Shown piece after piece: positions 38,845 through 46,665 of a stretch of 64,000 bases of DNA; position 1 is the first letter of the stretch; the number at the start of each line of letters is the position of its first letter. Origin of the DNA: CAVOKN01 sp963696505 (lineage in GTDB: Bacteria > Pseudomonadota > Gammaproteobacteria > Burkholderiales > Rhodocyclaceae); NCBI GenBank assembly GCA_963696505.1, contig CAVOKN010000007.1, positions 124,001 to 188,000 on the forward strand. The letters run 5' to 3'. The notes under the pieces were generated by a model. It saw nothing but the letters and a program-made list of their open reading frames with translations. It was not told the origin of the DNA and did not search any database. A program made the position numbers and the translations under genes.

Positions 38845-40011
38845 ATGAAGATCCATGAATATCAGGCGAAGGAAATCCTGCGCCGCTTCGGCGTGGCCAC
38901 GCCGCGCGGGGTGCCTTGCTTCACCGTGGACGAGGCGGTGGCGGCAGCCAACCAGCTCGGCGGCAAGGTTTGGGTGGTGAAGGCGCAGATCCACGCCGGC
39001 GGCCGCGGCAAGGGTGGTGGCGTAAAGCTGGCAAAGTCAGTCGATGAAGTACGGCAACTGTCCGGCCAGATCCTCGGCATGCAGCTCAAGACCCACCAGA
39101 CCGGCCCCGAAGGCCAGAAGGTGCGCCGCCTGCTGGTGGAGGAGGGGGCCGACATCAAGAAGGAACTCTACGTCGGCATGGTGGTGGACCGCGGCACCCA
39201 GCGGGTGTGCCTGATGGCCAGTTCCGAGGGCGGCATGGACATCGAGGAAGTGGCGGCCAAGACGCCGGAGAAGATCCACAAGGTGTTCGTCGATCCGACC
39301 ACCGGGCTCAAGGATGCCGAGGTCGACGATGTGGCGCGCAAGATCGGCATCCCCGACGCTTCTGTGCCCCGGGCCCGTGCCGCGCTCCAGGGACTGTACA
39401 AGGCGTTCTGGGACTGCGATGCCTCGCTGGCCGAGATCAATCCGCTGATCCTTACCGGCGACGGCCGCGTCGTGGCGCTCGACGCCAAGATGAACTTCGA
39501 CTCCAACGCCCTCTACCGCCACGAGGACATCGTCGCCATGCGCGACCTCGACGAGGAGGACGCGGACGAGATCGAGGCTTCCAAGTTCGACCTGTCCTAC
39601 ATCTCGCTCGACGGCAACATCGGCTGCCTCGTCAACGGTGCGGGCCTGGCGATGGCGACCATGGACACGATCAAGCTGTTCGGCGCCGCGCCGGCCAACT
39701 TCCTCGACGTCGGCGGCGGCGCCACCACCGAGAAGGTGACCGAGGCCTTCAAGATCATGCTCCACAACTCCAATGTCAAGGGCATCCTGGTGAACATCTT
39801 CGGCGGCATCATGCGCTGCGACACCATCGCCACCGGCATCGTCGCCGCGGCCAAGGAGACCCATCTCAGCGTGCCGCTGGTGGTGCGCATGAAGGGCACC
39901 AACGAGGACATCGGCAAGCAGATCCTGGCCGATTCGGGGCTGCCGATCATCGCCGCCAGCGACATGGCGGATGCGGCGCAGAAGATCGTTGCCGCAGTCG
40001 CGGGCAAGTGA
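38845..40011 (+). CDS. sucC: Succinyl-CoA synthetase beta subunit
   Basis: 388 aa from ATG 38845, with AAGGAAG upstream. ATP-grasp start KIHEYQAKEILRRFGVATPRGVP, GGRGKGGGVKLAKS, and EINPLILTGDGRVVALDAKMNFD. TCA-cycle enzyme giving ATP and succinate. Overlaps nothing; sucD follows after 13 bp. Confidence 0.96.
   Translation: MKIHEYQAKEILRRFGVATPRGVPCFTVDEAVAAANQLGGKVWVVKAQIHAGGRGKGGGVKLAKSVDEVRQLSGQILGMQLKTHQTGPEGQKVRRLLVEEGADIKKELYVGMVVDRGTQRVCLMASSEGGMDIEEVAAKTPEKIHKVFVDPTTGLKDAEVDDVARKIGIPDASVPRARAALQGLYKAFWDCDASLAEINPLILTGDGRVVALDAKMNFDSNALYRHEDIVAMRDLDEEDADEIEASKFDLSYISLDGNIGCLVNGAGLAMATMDTIKLFGAAPANFLDVGGGATTEKVTEAFKIMLHNSNVKGILVNIFGGIMRCDTIATGIVAAAKETHLSVPLVVRMKGTNEDIGKQILADSGLPIIAASDMADAAQKIVAAVAGK
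39033..39041 (+). repeat. AAAGTCAGT 9-mer, copy 5
   Basis: Inside sucC, coding strand, over Lys-Ser-Val. Confidence 0.6.
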
Positions 40012-40024
40012 AGGAGAGAACAGC

Positions 40025-40912
40025 ATGTCGATACTGATCAACAAGGACACCCGCGTCGTCACCCAGGGCATCACCGGCAAGACCGGGATGTTCCACACCT
40101 CGAAGTGCCGCGAGTACGCCAACGGCGCAAACTGCTTCGTCGCCGGGGTCAATCCCAAGAAGGCGGGGGAGAGCTTCGAGGGCGTCCCGATCTTCGCTTC
40201 GGTGAAGGAGGCGAAACAGAAAACCGGCGTCAATGCCTCGGTGATCTACGTGCCGCCGCCCTTCGCCGCGGCGGCGATCTGGGAGGCGGTCGAGGCCGAC
40301 CTCGACCTTGCCATCTGCATCACCGAGGGCATTCCGGTGCGCGACATGGTCGAAGTGCGCGACCGCATGCGCCGCGAAAAGCGCCGCACCGTCCTGCTCG
40401 GCCCCAACTGCCCGGGGGTGATCACGCCGGACGAGATCAAGATCGGCATCATGCCCGGTCACATCCACATGAAGGGGCGCATTGGCGTGGTGTCGCGCTC
40501 CGGCACCCTGACCTACGAGGCGGTGGGGCAGCTCACCGAGATCGGCCTGGGGCAGTCTTCGGCGGTCGGCATCGGCGGCGACCCGGTGAACGGCCTCAAG
40601 CACAAGGACGTGCTGGAGTTGTTCATGAACGACCCGGAAACCGACGCGGTGATCATGATTGGCGAGATCGGCGGCTCCGACGAGGAGGCCGCGGCCGAGT
40701 GGTACGCCAAAGAGTGCAAGACCAAGAAGCCGGTGGTCGGCTTTATCGCGGGGGTCACCGCGCCTGCCGGCAAGCGCATGGGTCATGCGGGTGCGATCAT
40801 CTCCGGCGGCAAGGGTACCGCCCAGGAAAAGCTGGAGGTGATGGAGGCCTGCGGCATCCGCACCACGCGCAATCCGGCCGAGATGGGCAAGCTGTTGAAA
40901 TCGGTGCTGTAG
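40025..40912 (+). CDS. sucD: Succinyl-CoA synthetase alpha subunit
   Basis: 295 aa from ATG 40025. CoA-binding start TRVVTQGITGKTGMFHT, VIYVPPPFAAAAI, LLGPNCPGVITP and the phospho-histidine region RMGHAGAIISGG. Partner of sucC. Confidence 0.96.
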   Translation: MSILINKDTRVVTQGITGKTGMFHTSKCREYANGANCFVAGVNPKKAGESFEGVPIFASVKEAKQKTGVNASVIYVPPPFAAAAIWEAVEADLDLAICITEGIPVRDMVEVRDRMRREKRRTVLLGPNCPGVITPDEIKIGIMPGHIHMKGRIGVVSRSGTLTYEAVGQLTEIGLGQSSAVGIGGDPVNGLKHKDVLELFMNDPETDAVIMIGEIGGSDEEAAAEWYAKECKTKKPVVGFIAGVTAPAGKRMGHAGAIISGGKGTAQEKLEVMEACGIRTTRNPAEMGKLLKSVL

Positions 40913-40963
40913 CGAGCTTTCGGCGCGGTTTCGGAGGTCGGATCCGCGCCCGCGGCACCATTG

Positions 40964-41022
40964 GTGGGGTGCGCCGTGCGCACCGATCCAGACTCACGAA
41001 TGGTGCGCACGGCGCACCCTAC
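40964..41022. repeat. 21-bp inverted repeat (one mismatch) of the GTAGGGTGCG family, after sucD
   Basis: Arms 40964-40984 and 41002-41022 pair except at one position; loop 17 bases. The core TGCGCACC...GGTGCGCA is shared with the element after murA. The right arm runs straight into a 24-bp tandem array. Confidence 0.75.
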
Positions 41023-41115
41023 ACCGGTGCAGAGGGCGCACCCTACACCGGTGCAGAGGGCGCACCCTACACCGGTGCAGAGGGCGCACCCTACACCGGC
41101 GCGGAGGGCGCACCC
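41010..41115. repeat. 24-bp tandem repeat, four copies plus a partial
   Basis: Unit GGGCGCACCCTACACCGG followed by TGCAGA; copies at about 41010, 41034, 41058 and 41082 (the last with two changes), then ten bases of a fifth. The unit repeats the CGCACCCTAC outer end of the preceding inverted repeat. In one frame it spells EGAPYTGA, but no ribosome-binding site or sensible gene goes with it, so it is taken as noncoding. Confidence 0.8.
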
Positions 41116-41168
41116 AAAGGCGGTTTTCAGGGGGCCATCGGGTACAGCCTGTAGAATCGCGCCGCATC

Positions 41169-41867
41169 ATGCCCGATCTTTCTTCCCCCGACTTCTGGGT
41201 GGCGGTGATGCAGATCATCGCCATCGACATCGTCCTTTCCGGCGACAACGCGGTGGTGATCGCGCTCGCCTGCCGCAACCTGCCGCCGCAGCAGCGCAAG
41301 CTCGGCATCTTCTGGGGCGTGTTCGGCGCGATCGGCCTGCGGGTAGTGCTTACGGCCTTCGCGGCGAACCTGCTCGGCTACTCCTTTCTCAAGCTCGTCG
41401 GCGGCGCGCTGTTGCTGTGGATAGGCGTCAAGCTGCTGCTGCCGGAGGGCGACGGCGAGCACGAGATCGAGCCCGCGGCCAGCCTGCGCGGTGCCATCAA
41501 GACCATCATCCTCGCCGACTTCATCATGAGCCTGGACAACGTCATCGCGGTGGCGGCGGCTTCGCGCGATTCCATCGTCCTGCTCTTGTTCGGGCTTGCT
41601 GTCAGCATTCCGCTGATCGTCTGGTCGAGCCAGATCGTGCTGCACTACATGGAGCGCCATCCGATCATCGTCACGCTGGGTGCGGGGCTGCTGGGCTACG
41701 TCGCGGGTACCATGATGGTGGGCGATCCGGCGATCGAGGCGTGGACGCAGCCCTGGATGCCCGGCCTGAAGTACGCGGCGGGGGCGCTCGGCGCCGTGCT
41801 GGTGGTGGCGGTCGGCCACGGGATCGCCAGGCGCCGTGCCCGGGCGGCTGACTATCCGGTGATGTGA
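41169..41867 (+). CDS. TerC-family integral membrane protein (YjbE type)
   Basis: 232 aa, seven or so membrane segments. Conserved acidic membrane motifs IDIVLSGDNAVVIALACRNL and DFIMSLDNVIAVAAAS. TerC proteins have been linked to manganese export. It overlaps the next gene by four bases. Confidence 0.88.
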   Translation: MPDLSSPDFWVAVMQIIAIDIVLSGDNAVVIALACRNLPPQQRKLGIFWGVFGAIGLRVVLTAFAANLLGYSFLKLVGGALLLWIGVKLLLPEGDGEHEIEPAASLRGAIKTIILADFIMSLDNVIAVAAASRDSIVLLLFGLAVSIPLIVWSSQIVLHYMERHPIIVTLGAGLLGYVAGTMMVGDPAIEAWTQPWMPGLKYAAGALGAVLVVAVGHGIARRRARAADYPVM

Positions 41868-42835
41868 AAGTGGCGCTCTACCTTGGCGAAGACGAAGTTC
41901 GTAGCATCGTCACCATGCCGATGGCACTGGAGGCGGTGGAGGCCGCCCACCGCGAACATGCGATGGGTGGTGCGCTCGGCGGCGCGGTGGACGTGCCGCG
42001 GCAGCGCACGCGCCTGCCGTCCGCGATGCTCCACATCCTTCAAGGCGCGCTGCCGGCCGACGCAGTCATGGGCTACAAGGCCTACACCACCAGCCGCGCC
42101 GGGGCGCGTTTCCTGGTCCATTTGTTCGATGCCGCCGACGGCACGCCGCTGGCGGTGATCGCCGCCGACCACCTGGGCATGATGCGCACCGGCGCCGCCG
42201 GCGGGGTGGCGGCGCGCTGGCTGGCACGGGATGATGCCCAGGTGGCGGGCGTTTTCGGCGCCGGCTGGCAGGCCCGCAGTCAGATCGAGGCGCTGTGCGC
42301 GGTGCGGCCGATTCGCCTTGTCAAGGTCTTTGCCCGCAACCGGGAGCGTCTGGAGGTCTTCTGTGCCGAGCAGTCGCAGCGGCTCCAGCGCGATATCGTG
42401 CCGGCCGCTTCGGCGCGCGAGACGGTTGACGGCAGCGACGTGGTGGTCACCATCACCAGCGCCGCCAGCCCGCTGTTCGACGGCGACTGGCTCTCCCCCG
42501 GCACCCACGTCACCGCTGCCGGCTCCAACGCCCTGATCCGCCGCGAGATCGACGAGACCACGGTGCGGCGGGCGGCTGTCGTCTGTGTCGATTCGCGCGC
42601 CACGGCGCTGCGCGAGTGCGGCGACCTGCTGCCGCTGCTGGAGAAGGGGCGGCTCAACGAAAGTCAGTTGCTGGAACTCGGCGAGCTCATCGCCGGCTTG
42701 CGGCCCGGACGCGGCGATGCCAGCCAGATTACGCTGTTCGAGTCCCACGGCATGGCGATCCAGGATCTGGCGCTGGCGCGGCGGGTGCTCGATGAGGCCC
42801 GCAGCCGCGGGCTGGGCACGCAGTTGCCTTGGTGA
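41864..42835 (+). CDS. Ornithine cyclodeaminase / mu-crystallin family enzyme
   Basis: 323 aa from GTG 41864. Rossmann motif VAGVFGAGWQARSQIEALCAV, MGYKAYTTSR near the active site, SDVVVTITSAASPLFDGDWL and GSNALIRREID. Family members deaminate ornithine, reduce ketimines or make alanine; the reaction here is open. Confidence 0.85.
   Translation: MKVALYLGEDEVRSIVTMPMALEAVEAAHREHAMGGALGGAVDVPRQRTRLPSAMLHILQGALPADAVMGYKAYTTSRAGARFLVHLFDAADGTPLAVIAADHLGMMRTGAAGGVAARWLARDDAQVAGVFGAGWQARSQIEALCAVRPIRLVKVFARNRERLEVFCAEQSQRLQRDIVPAASARETVDGSDVVVTITSAASPLFDGDWLSPGTHVTAAGSNALIRREIDETTVRRAAVVCVDSRATALRECGDLLPLLEKGRLNESQLLELGELIAGLRPGRGDASQITLFESHGMAIQDLALARRVLDEARSRGLGTQLPW
42660..42668 (+). repeat. 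AAAGTCAGT 9-mer, copy 6
   Basis: Inside the ornithine-cyclodeaminase-like gene, coding strand, over Glu-Ser-Gln-Leu. Confidence 0.6.
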
Positions 42836-42906
42836 GCCCCTCGGCCGGAGCCACCGCTTTGTGATTTAATGACGCGGTCCCGCACGCATAGAACAACGAG
42901 ATCAGC

Positions 42907-43731
42907 ATGGATTTGAGTCAGTCGCTTCAGATCGTCACCCGGTCCGATGCGGGAATGGTGCGCTCCCACAATGAGGATTCGGTGTTTGCGAGCCCCGCCT
43001 GCGGCCTGGTCATCCTCGCCGACGGCATGGGTGGCTACAACGCCGGCGAAGTGGCGAGCGGCATGGCGTCCTCGCTGCTCGGCGGCGAACTGGAAAAGTT
43101 CGCGGCGCGCGCCGACGCGCAGCCGCTGGCCGTCACCGACGGCCCGCCGCCTGCGCATCGCGCGATAGAAGCCGAGATCCGGCGCACCAATGCCGCCATC
43201 TACCAGGCGGCGCAGAGCCAGCCCGAGTACGCCGGAATGGGCACCACTCTGGTGCTCGCCCTGTTCCACGACAACGCGGTGACCGTGGCCCATATCGGCG
43301 ATTCCCGGCTGTACCGCTTCCGCGAGGGAAAGCTGGCGGCGGTCACTCGCGACCACTCGCTGTTACAGGAGCAGATCGACAGCGGCATGATCACGCCGCA
43401 AGAGGCGCGCCGCTCGCAGAACCGCAACCTGGTCACCCGGGCACTGGGCGTCGATCCCGACGTCGAGCCGGAGATCCGGGAGTACGACACGCTGCAGGGC
43501 GACGTGTATCTGCTTTGCTCCGACGGCCTTAATGACATGGTCGAAGATGCCGAAATAGCGCACACGCTGCAGGCTCTGTCGGGCAATCTGGAACTGGCGG
43601 CCAGCCAGCTCGTGCAGATGGCCAACGACAACGGCGGTCGCGACAATGTTTCAGTGATACTGGTAAAGGTGGCGCGTGAGTTCGCCGCGGCGCGGGGCTG
43701 GCGCAGCCGAATCCGGGGCTGGTTCAAGTAG
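42907..43731 (+). CDS. PP2C-type Ser/Thr protein phosphatase (Stp1-like)
   Basis: 274 aa. PP2C metal motifs: VRSHNEDSVF, LADGMGGYNAGE, GTTLVLALF, AHIGDSRLYRF, TRDHSL and CSDGLNDMV, GGRDNVSVILV. Complete and probably active. FHA gene follows after 15 bp. No Ser/Thr kinase gene is in the window, so the partner kinase must lie elsewhere. Confidence 0.92.
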   Translation: MDLSQSLQIVTRSDAGMVRSHNEDSVFASPACGLVILADGMGGYNAGEVASGMASSLLGGELEKFAARADAQPLAVTDGPPPAHRAIEAEIRRTNAAIYQAAQSQPEYAGMGTTLVLALFHDNAVTVAHIGDSRLYRFREGKLAAVTRDHSLLQEQIDSGMITPQEARRSQNRNLVTRALGVDPDVEPEIREYDTLQGDVYLLCSDGLNDMVEDAEIAHTLQALSGNLELAASQLVQMANDNGGRDNVSVILVKVAREFAAARGWRSRIRGWFK

Positions 43732-43746
43732 TTGCAGGGGGTTCTC

Positions 43747-44448
43747 ATGGCGAAATTGGTGCTCAGCATGGACGGCCTGGTTCTCAAGGAAATTCCCCTC
43801 GAACGGGAACGCACCAGCATCGGCCGCAAGCCCAACAACGATATCCAGATCGACAACCTGGCGATCAGCGGCGAGCATGCCGTGATCGTGACCCTGCTCA
43901 AGGATTCCTTCCTCGAGGACCTCAACAGTACCAACGGCACCTATGTCAATGGGCAGCCGATCAAGAAACACTTTCTCCAGAGCAACGACGTGATCGAACT
44001 CGGCAAGTATCGGCTCAAGTACCTGACCGAGCAGGCCCAGAACGCTACGCCGGAATACGAAAAGACGGTCATTCTGCGCCCCGAAGACCTGCGCCGCCCG
44101 ACGGCCGAGGAAGCAAGGCCTGTGGCGGAGGCGCCTGCGGTTGCTCCGTCCCCACCGCCTGCGCCGTCCGGTCCCAGGCCGATCGCGGTCGGTGTGGTGC
44201 AGATACTCAATGGTGTCAATGCCGGTCGCCAGCTGGTTCTCAGCAAGACGCTGACCACGCTCGGCAAGCCTGGCACGCAGGTGGCGGTCATCACGCGCCG
44301 CCCCCAGGGGTACTACGTAAGCCATGTCGAAGGTGCGCAATTCCCCGTTCTGAATGGCTGTACCCTCGATGCGCAGGCGCATCCACTGAAGGACCACGAC
44401 GTGCTCCAGCTTGCCGGCGTGAAGATGGAGTTCTTTCTCCGTTCCTGA
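43747..44448 (+). CDS. FHA-domain protein with a second, degenerate FHA-like half
   Basis: 233 aa from ATG 43747. N-terminal FHA domain (about 20-95) with GRKPNNDIQID, the SGEHA core and NSTNGTYVNG, so phosphothreonine binding should work. A Pro/Ala linker (about 115-145) leads to a second domain of similar length (VQILNGVNAGRQLVLSKTLTTLG ... KDHDVLQLAGVKMEFFL) that keeps the beta framework but lacks the GR/SxxH/NG set. Likely a scaffold reading phosphorylation controlled by the upstream PP2C phosphatase. Confidence 0.86.
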   Translation: MAKLVLSMDGLVLKEIPLERERTSIGRKPNNDIQIDNLAISGEHAVIVTLLKDSFLEDLNSTNGTYVNGQPIKKHFLQSNDVIELGKYRLKYLTEQAQNATPEYEKTVILRPEDLRRPTAEEARPVAEAPAVAPSPPPAPSGPRPIAVGVVQILNGVNAGRQLVLSKTLTTLGKPGTQVAVITRRPQGYYVSHVEGAQFPVLNGCTLDAQAHPLKDHDVLQLAGVKMEFFLRS

Positions 44449-44755
44449 GATTGCCGTGGCTCCCGGTGCCCGAGGGTCTATCGGTGCCTCTTGGCCAGGT
44501 GTCCCCGGTGTCGCGTTAAATCCTTCCTGTTCCAGAGGGCGAGCAACGTGATAGTTTCCACGTTGAACGTTGATCGAAATGGCTAGGGGCATTCCTGAGG
44601 GACGATAGACTGATGGGCGCGGTGGCAGGATTGCCGGTGAGGAGGCCGCGGCCGGGTGCCCGTAGGGGGCGGTTGCAAGGTCCGCCAGCAGGAGGGCATG
44701 GCGCGTTCGGCCCCTGGTGCGCGAGTGCGCGACAGGAACTCGGAGCACAGGAATC
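44449..44755. other. 307-bp intergenic region
   Basis: No gene, RNA or repeat recognised. It separates the PP2C/FHA pair from the cyclic-nucleotide genes and probably contains the promoter of the latter, but no convincing -35/-10 pair, sigma-54 site or CRP-like palindrome was found by eye. Confidence 0.4.
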
Positions 44756-45523
44756 ATGAAGGTGCGGGTTCTCGGCTGCTCAGGGGGGATCGGCGGGCGT
44801 CACCTGCGAACCACCTCGTTCCTCGTCGATCACGACATGCTCCTGGATGGCGGCACCGGCGTCGGCGACCTCTCCCTTGCCGAACTTGCCCTGATCGACC
44901 ATGTGTTCGTCACTCACTCCCACCTCGACCACATTGCAAGCATTCCTCTCGTGGTGGATACGGTCGGAGACATGCGCAACCGCCCGATCACCGTCTACGC
45001 CACCGAGGCCACGCTCACCATCCTGAGGAATCACATTTTCAATTGGGCGATCTGGCCCGATTTCACCGAGATTCCGGATCCCGACAGGCCGTTCATGCGC
45101 TTCCAGCCGGTACGGGTGGGGGAGACTCTGGAAGTCGGCGGGCGGCGAATCACTGCGCTGCCGGCCAACCACACCGTCCCCGCCGTCGGCTATCAGTTCG
45201 ACAGCGGCGCCGCGAGTCTGGTATTCACCGGCGACACCACGACCTGCGACGATCTGTGGAAGGCCGTCAACAAGATCCGCAATCTGCGCTACCTGATCAT
45301 CGAGACGGCGTTTTCCAACCGCGAGAAGTCACTCGCCCAGACCTCGAAGCACCTGTGCCCGAGCATGCTGGCGGAGGAATTGTCCAAGCTGCAGCACAGT
45401 CCCGAGATATTCGTCACCCATCTCAAGCCGGGCCAGATAGAGCTCACCATGCAGGAACTGGAGGAGAACATCGGCGACTTTCGCCCGCGCATGCTCCAGA
45501 ACAACCACGTGTTCGACTTCTGA
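44756..45523 (+). CDS. Metallo-beta-lactamase-fold 3',5'-cyclic-nucleotide phosphodiesterase
   Basis: 255 aa from ATG 44756. MBL-fold motif THSHLDHIASIPL, downstream ligands in ALPANHTVPAVGY, FTGDTTTCDDLW, IETAFSN and VTHLKPG. The whole matches the class II (PDE1-like) cyclic-nucleotide phosphodiesterase pattern. Expected to hydrolyse cAMP and/or cGMP in the cytoplasm. A cNMP-binding protein follows after 27 bp, which supports the assignment. Confidence 0.85.
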   Translation: MKVRVLGCSGGIGGRHLRTTSFLVDHDMLLDGGTGVGDLSLAELALIDHVFVTHSHLDHIASIPLVVDTVGDMRNRPITVYATEATLTILRNHIFNWAIWPDFTEIPDPDRPFMRFQPVRVGETLEVGGRRITALPANHTVPAVGYQFDSGAASLVFTGDTTTCDDLWKAVNKIRNLRYLIIETAFSNREKSLAQTSKHLCPSMLAEELSKLQHSPEIFVTHLKPGQIELTMQELEENIGDFRPRMLQNNHVFDF

Positions 45524-45550
45524 ACACCCGCCGCAGAGCGATATCGATCG

Positions 45551-46636
45551 ATGAATTCCCCAACCATGACGATGGAAACCCTGTTTCGCCTGCAACCCTT
45601 GGGCTCGCTGCCGGCGGAGCGCGCTCGGGAGCTCGCCGCGCTGGCGCGCCCGGAAGTCTTGCCGCGGGGAGCAGATCTGCTTGCGCACCGCGATCTGGGT
45701 CGTCAGTCCGTCTATCTGCTGGCGGGCGAACTGCGGCTGCTCTATCTGAACGGCAGCTCAGACGTGCTGGTCGGTGGCAGCGAGATCTGTCTCCATCCCC
45801 TTGGCAAGACTGGCTCGGGTGTACGGGCGGCGCGCAGCATCACCGACATCGAGTTGGTGTCCTTCGACGATGATCTGCTCGACGCCATCCTGACCTGGGA
45901 CCAGCTTGCGGTCACGCATGAAGACGAGTTGCCGCCGGAGACGATGGAACGGACCGGGTGGTACACCGAGTCCACCCTGATGCGCGTGCAGAGTCTGGCG
46001 CGGGGCCTGTTCCCGGCGCTGCCCCAGGCCGCCATCGATGCCCTGCTCGGCCACGCCAAGCGCATTCGGGTCAATCGCGGCGACGCCGTGGTGCGCGAAG
46101 GGGAGGCCGCGGATTACTACTACTTCATCGAGGCCGGCCGCTGTCGCGTGTGGCGGCGGGTTGGCGGCGGCGAGATCGAACTGGCCGAACTGGGCGGCGG
46201 CGATGCCTTCGGCGAGGACGCTTTGATCGAGGCGATGCCGCGCAACGCCACCGTAAGCATGCTTACCGATGGCATGCTGCTGAGGGTGTCCCGCGACGAC
46301 TTCCTGCGTCTGCTGCGCGATCCGCTGCTGCAGCGCGTCTCGCGCGCCGACGCGGACGCCAAGGCTGGGGCCGGGGCGGTATGGATAGACGTGCGCTTTC
46401 CCGCAGAGTACGCCTTCGACAAGGTGCCCGGCGCGATCAACATTCCGTTGAACGAGATCCGCAACGCGACGCGCTCGCTCGATCCGTCGCGGGAGTACAT
46501 CCTTTATTGCCAGAGCGGCAAACGCAGTTCGGCGGCGGCGTTCCTGCTCTCCCAGCACGGATATCGTGCCTTCGTGCTCGACGGGGGATTGCGGCTGGGC
46601 GCGCGCGAACGTCCCGCGGACGCGGCACTGAACTGA
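45551..46636 (+). CDS. Cyclic-nucleotide-binding protein fused to a rhodanese domain
   Basis: 361 aa in three parts. Residues 10-120 form a degenerate cNMP-binding-like barrel without a phosphate cassette. Residues 145-265 are a proper cNMP-binding domain with the phosphate-binding cassette at 219-235 (FGEDALIEAMPRNATV, Glu222 and Arg231). Residues 270-355 are a rhodanese domain (WIDVRFPAEYAFDKVPGAINIPL) with active-site Cys320 in YCQSGKRSS. No DNA-binding domain. It probably couples cAMP/cGMP level to sulfur transfer or persulfide chemistry; that link is inference. Confidence 0.85.
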   Translation: MNSPTMTMETLFRLQPLGSLPAERARELAALARPEVLPRGADLLAHRDLGRQSVYLLAGELRLLYLNGSSDVLVGGSEICLHPLGKTGSGVRAARSITDIELVSFDDDLLDAILTWDQLAVTHEDELPPETMERTGWYTESTLMRVQSLARGLFPALPQAAIDALLGHAKRIRVNRGDAVVREGEAADYYYFIEAGRCRVWRRVGGGEIELAELGGGDAFGEDALIEAMPRNATVSMLTDGMLLRVSRDDFLRLLRDPLLQRVSRADADAKAGAGAVWIDVRFPAEYAFDKVPGAINIPLNEIRNATRSLDPSREYILYCQSGKRSSAAAFLLSQHGYRAFVLDGGLRLGARERPADAALN

Positions 46637-46665
46637 ACCGCGTCTCGCCCGGAAACAAGCAGGCC

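Noticed and set aside
41010..41115. CRISPR-like array
   Set aside because: The units are directly joined without unique spacers and there are no cas genes.
40961..41851. Frames through the 24-bp repeats encoding EGAPYTGA or VQRAHPTP repeats
   Set aside because: No start signal, conflicts with the TerC gene, and the repeat belongs to a palindromic noncoding element.
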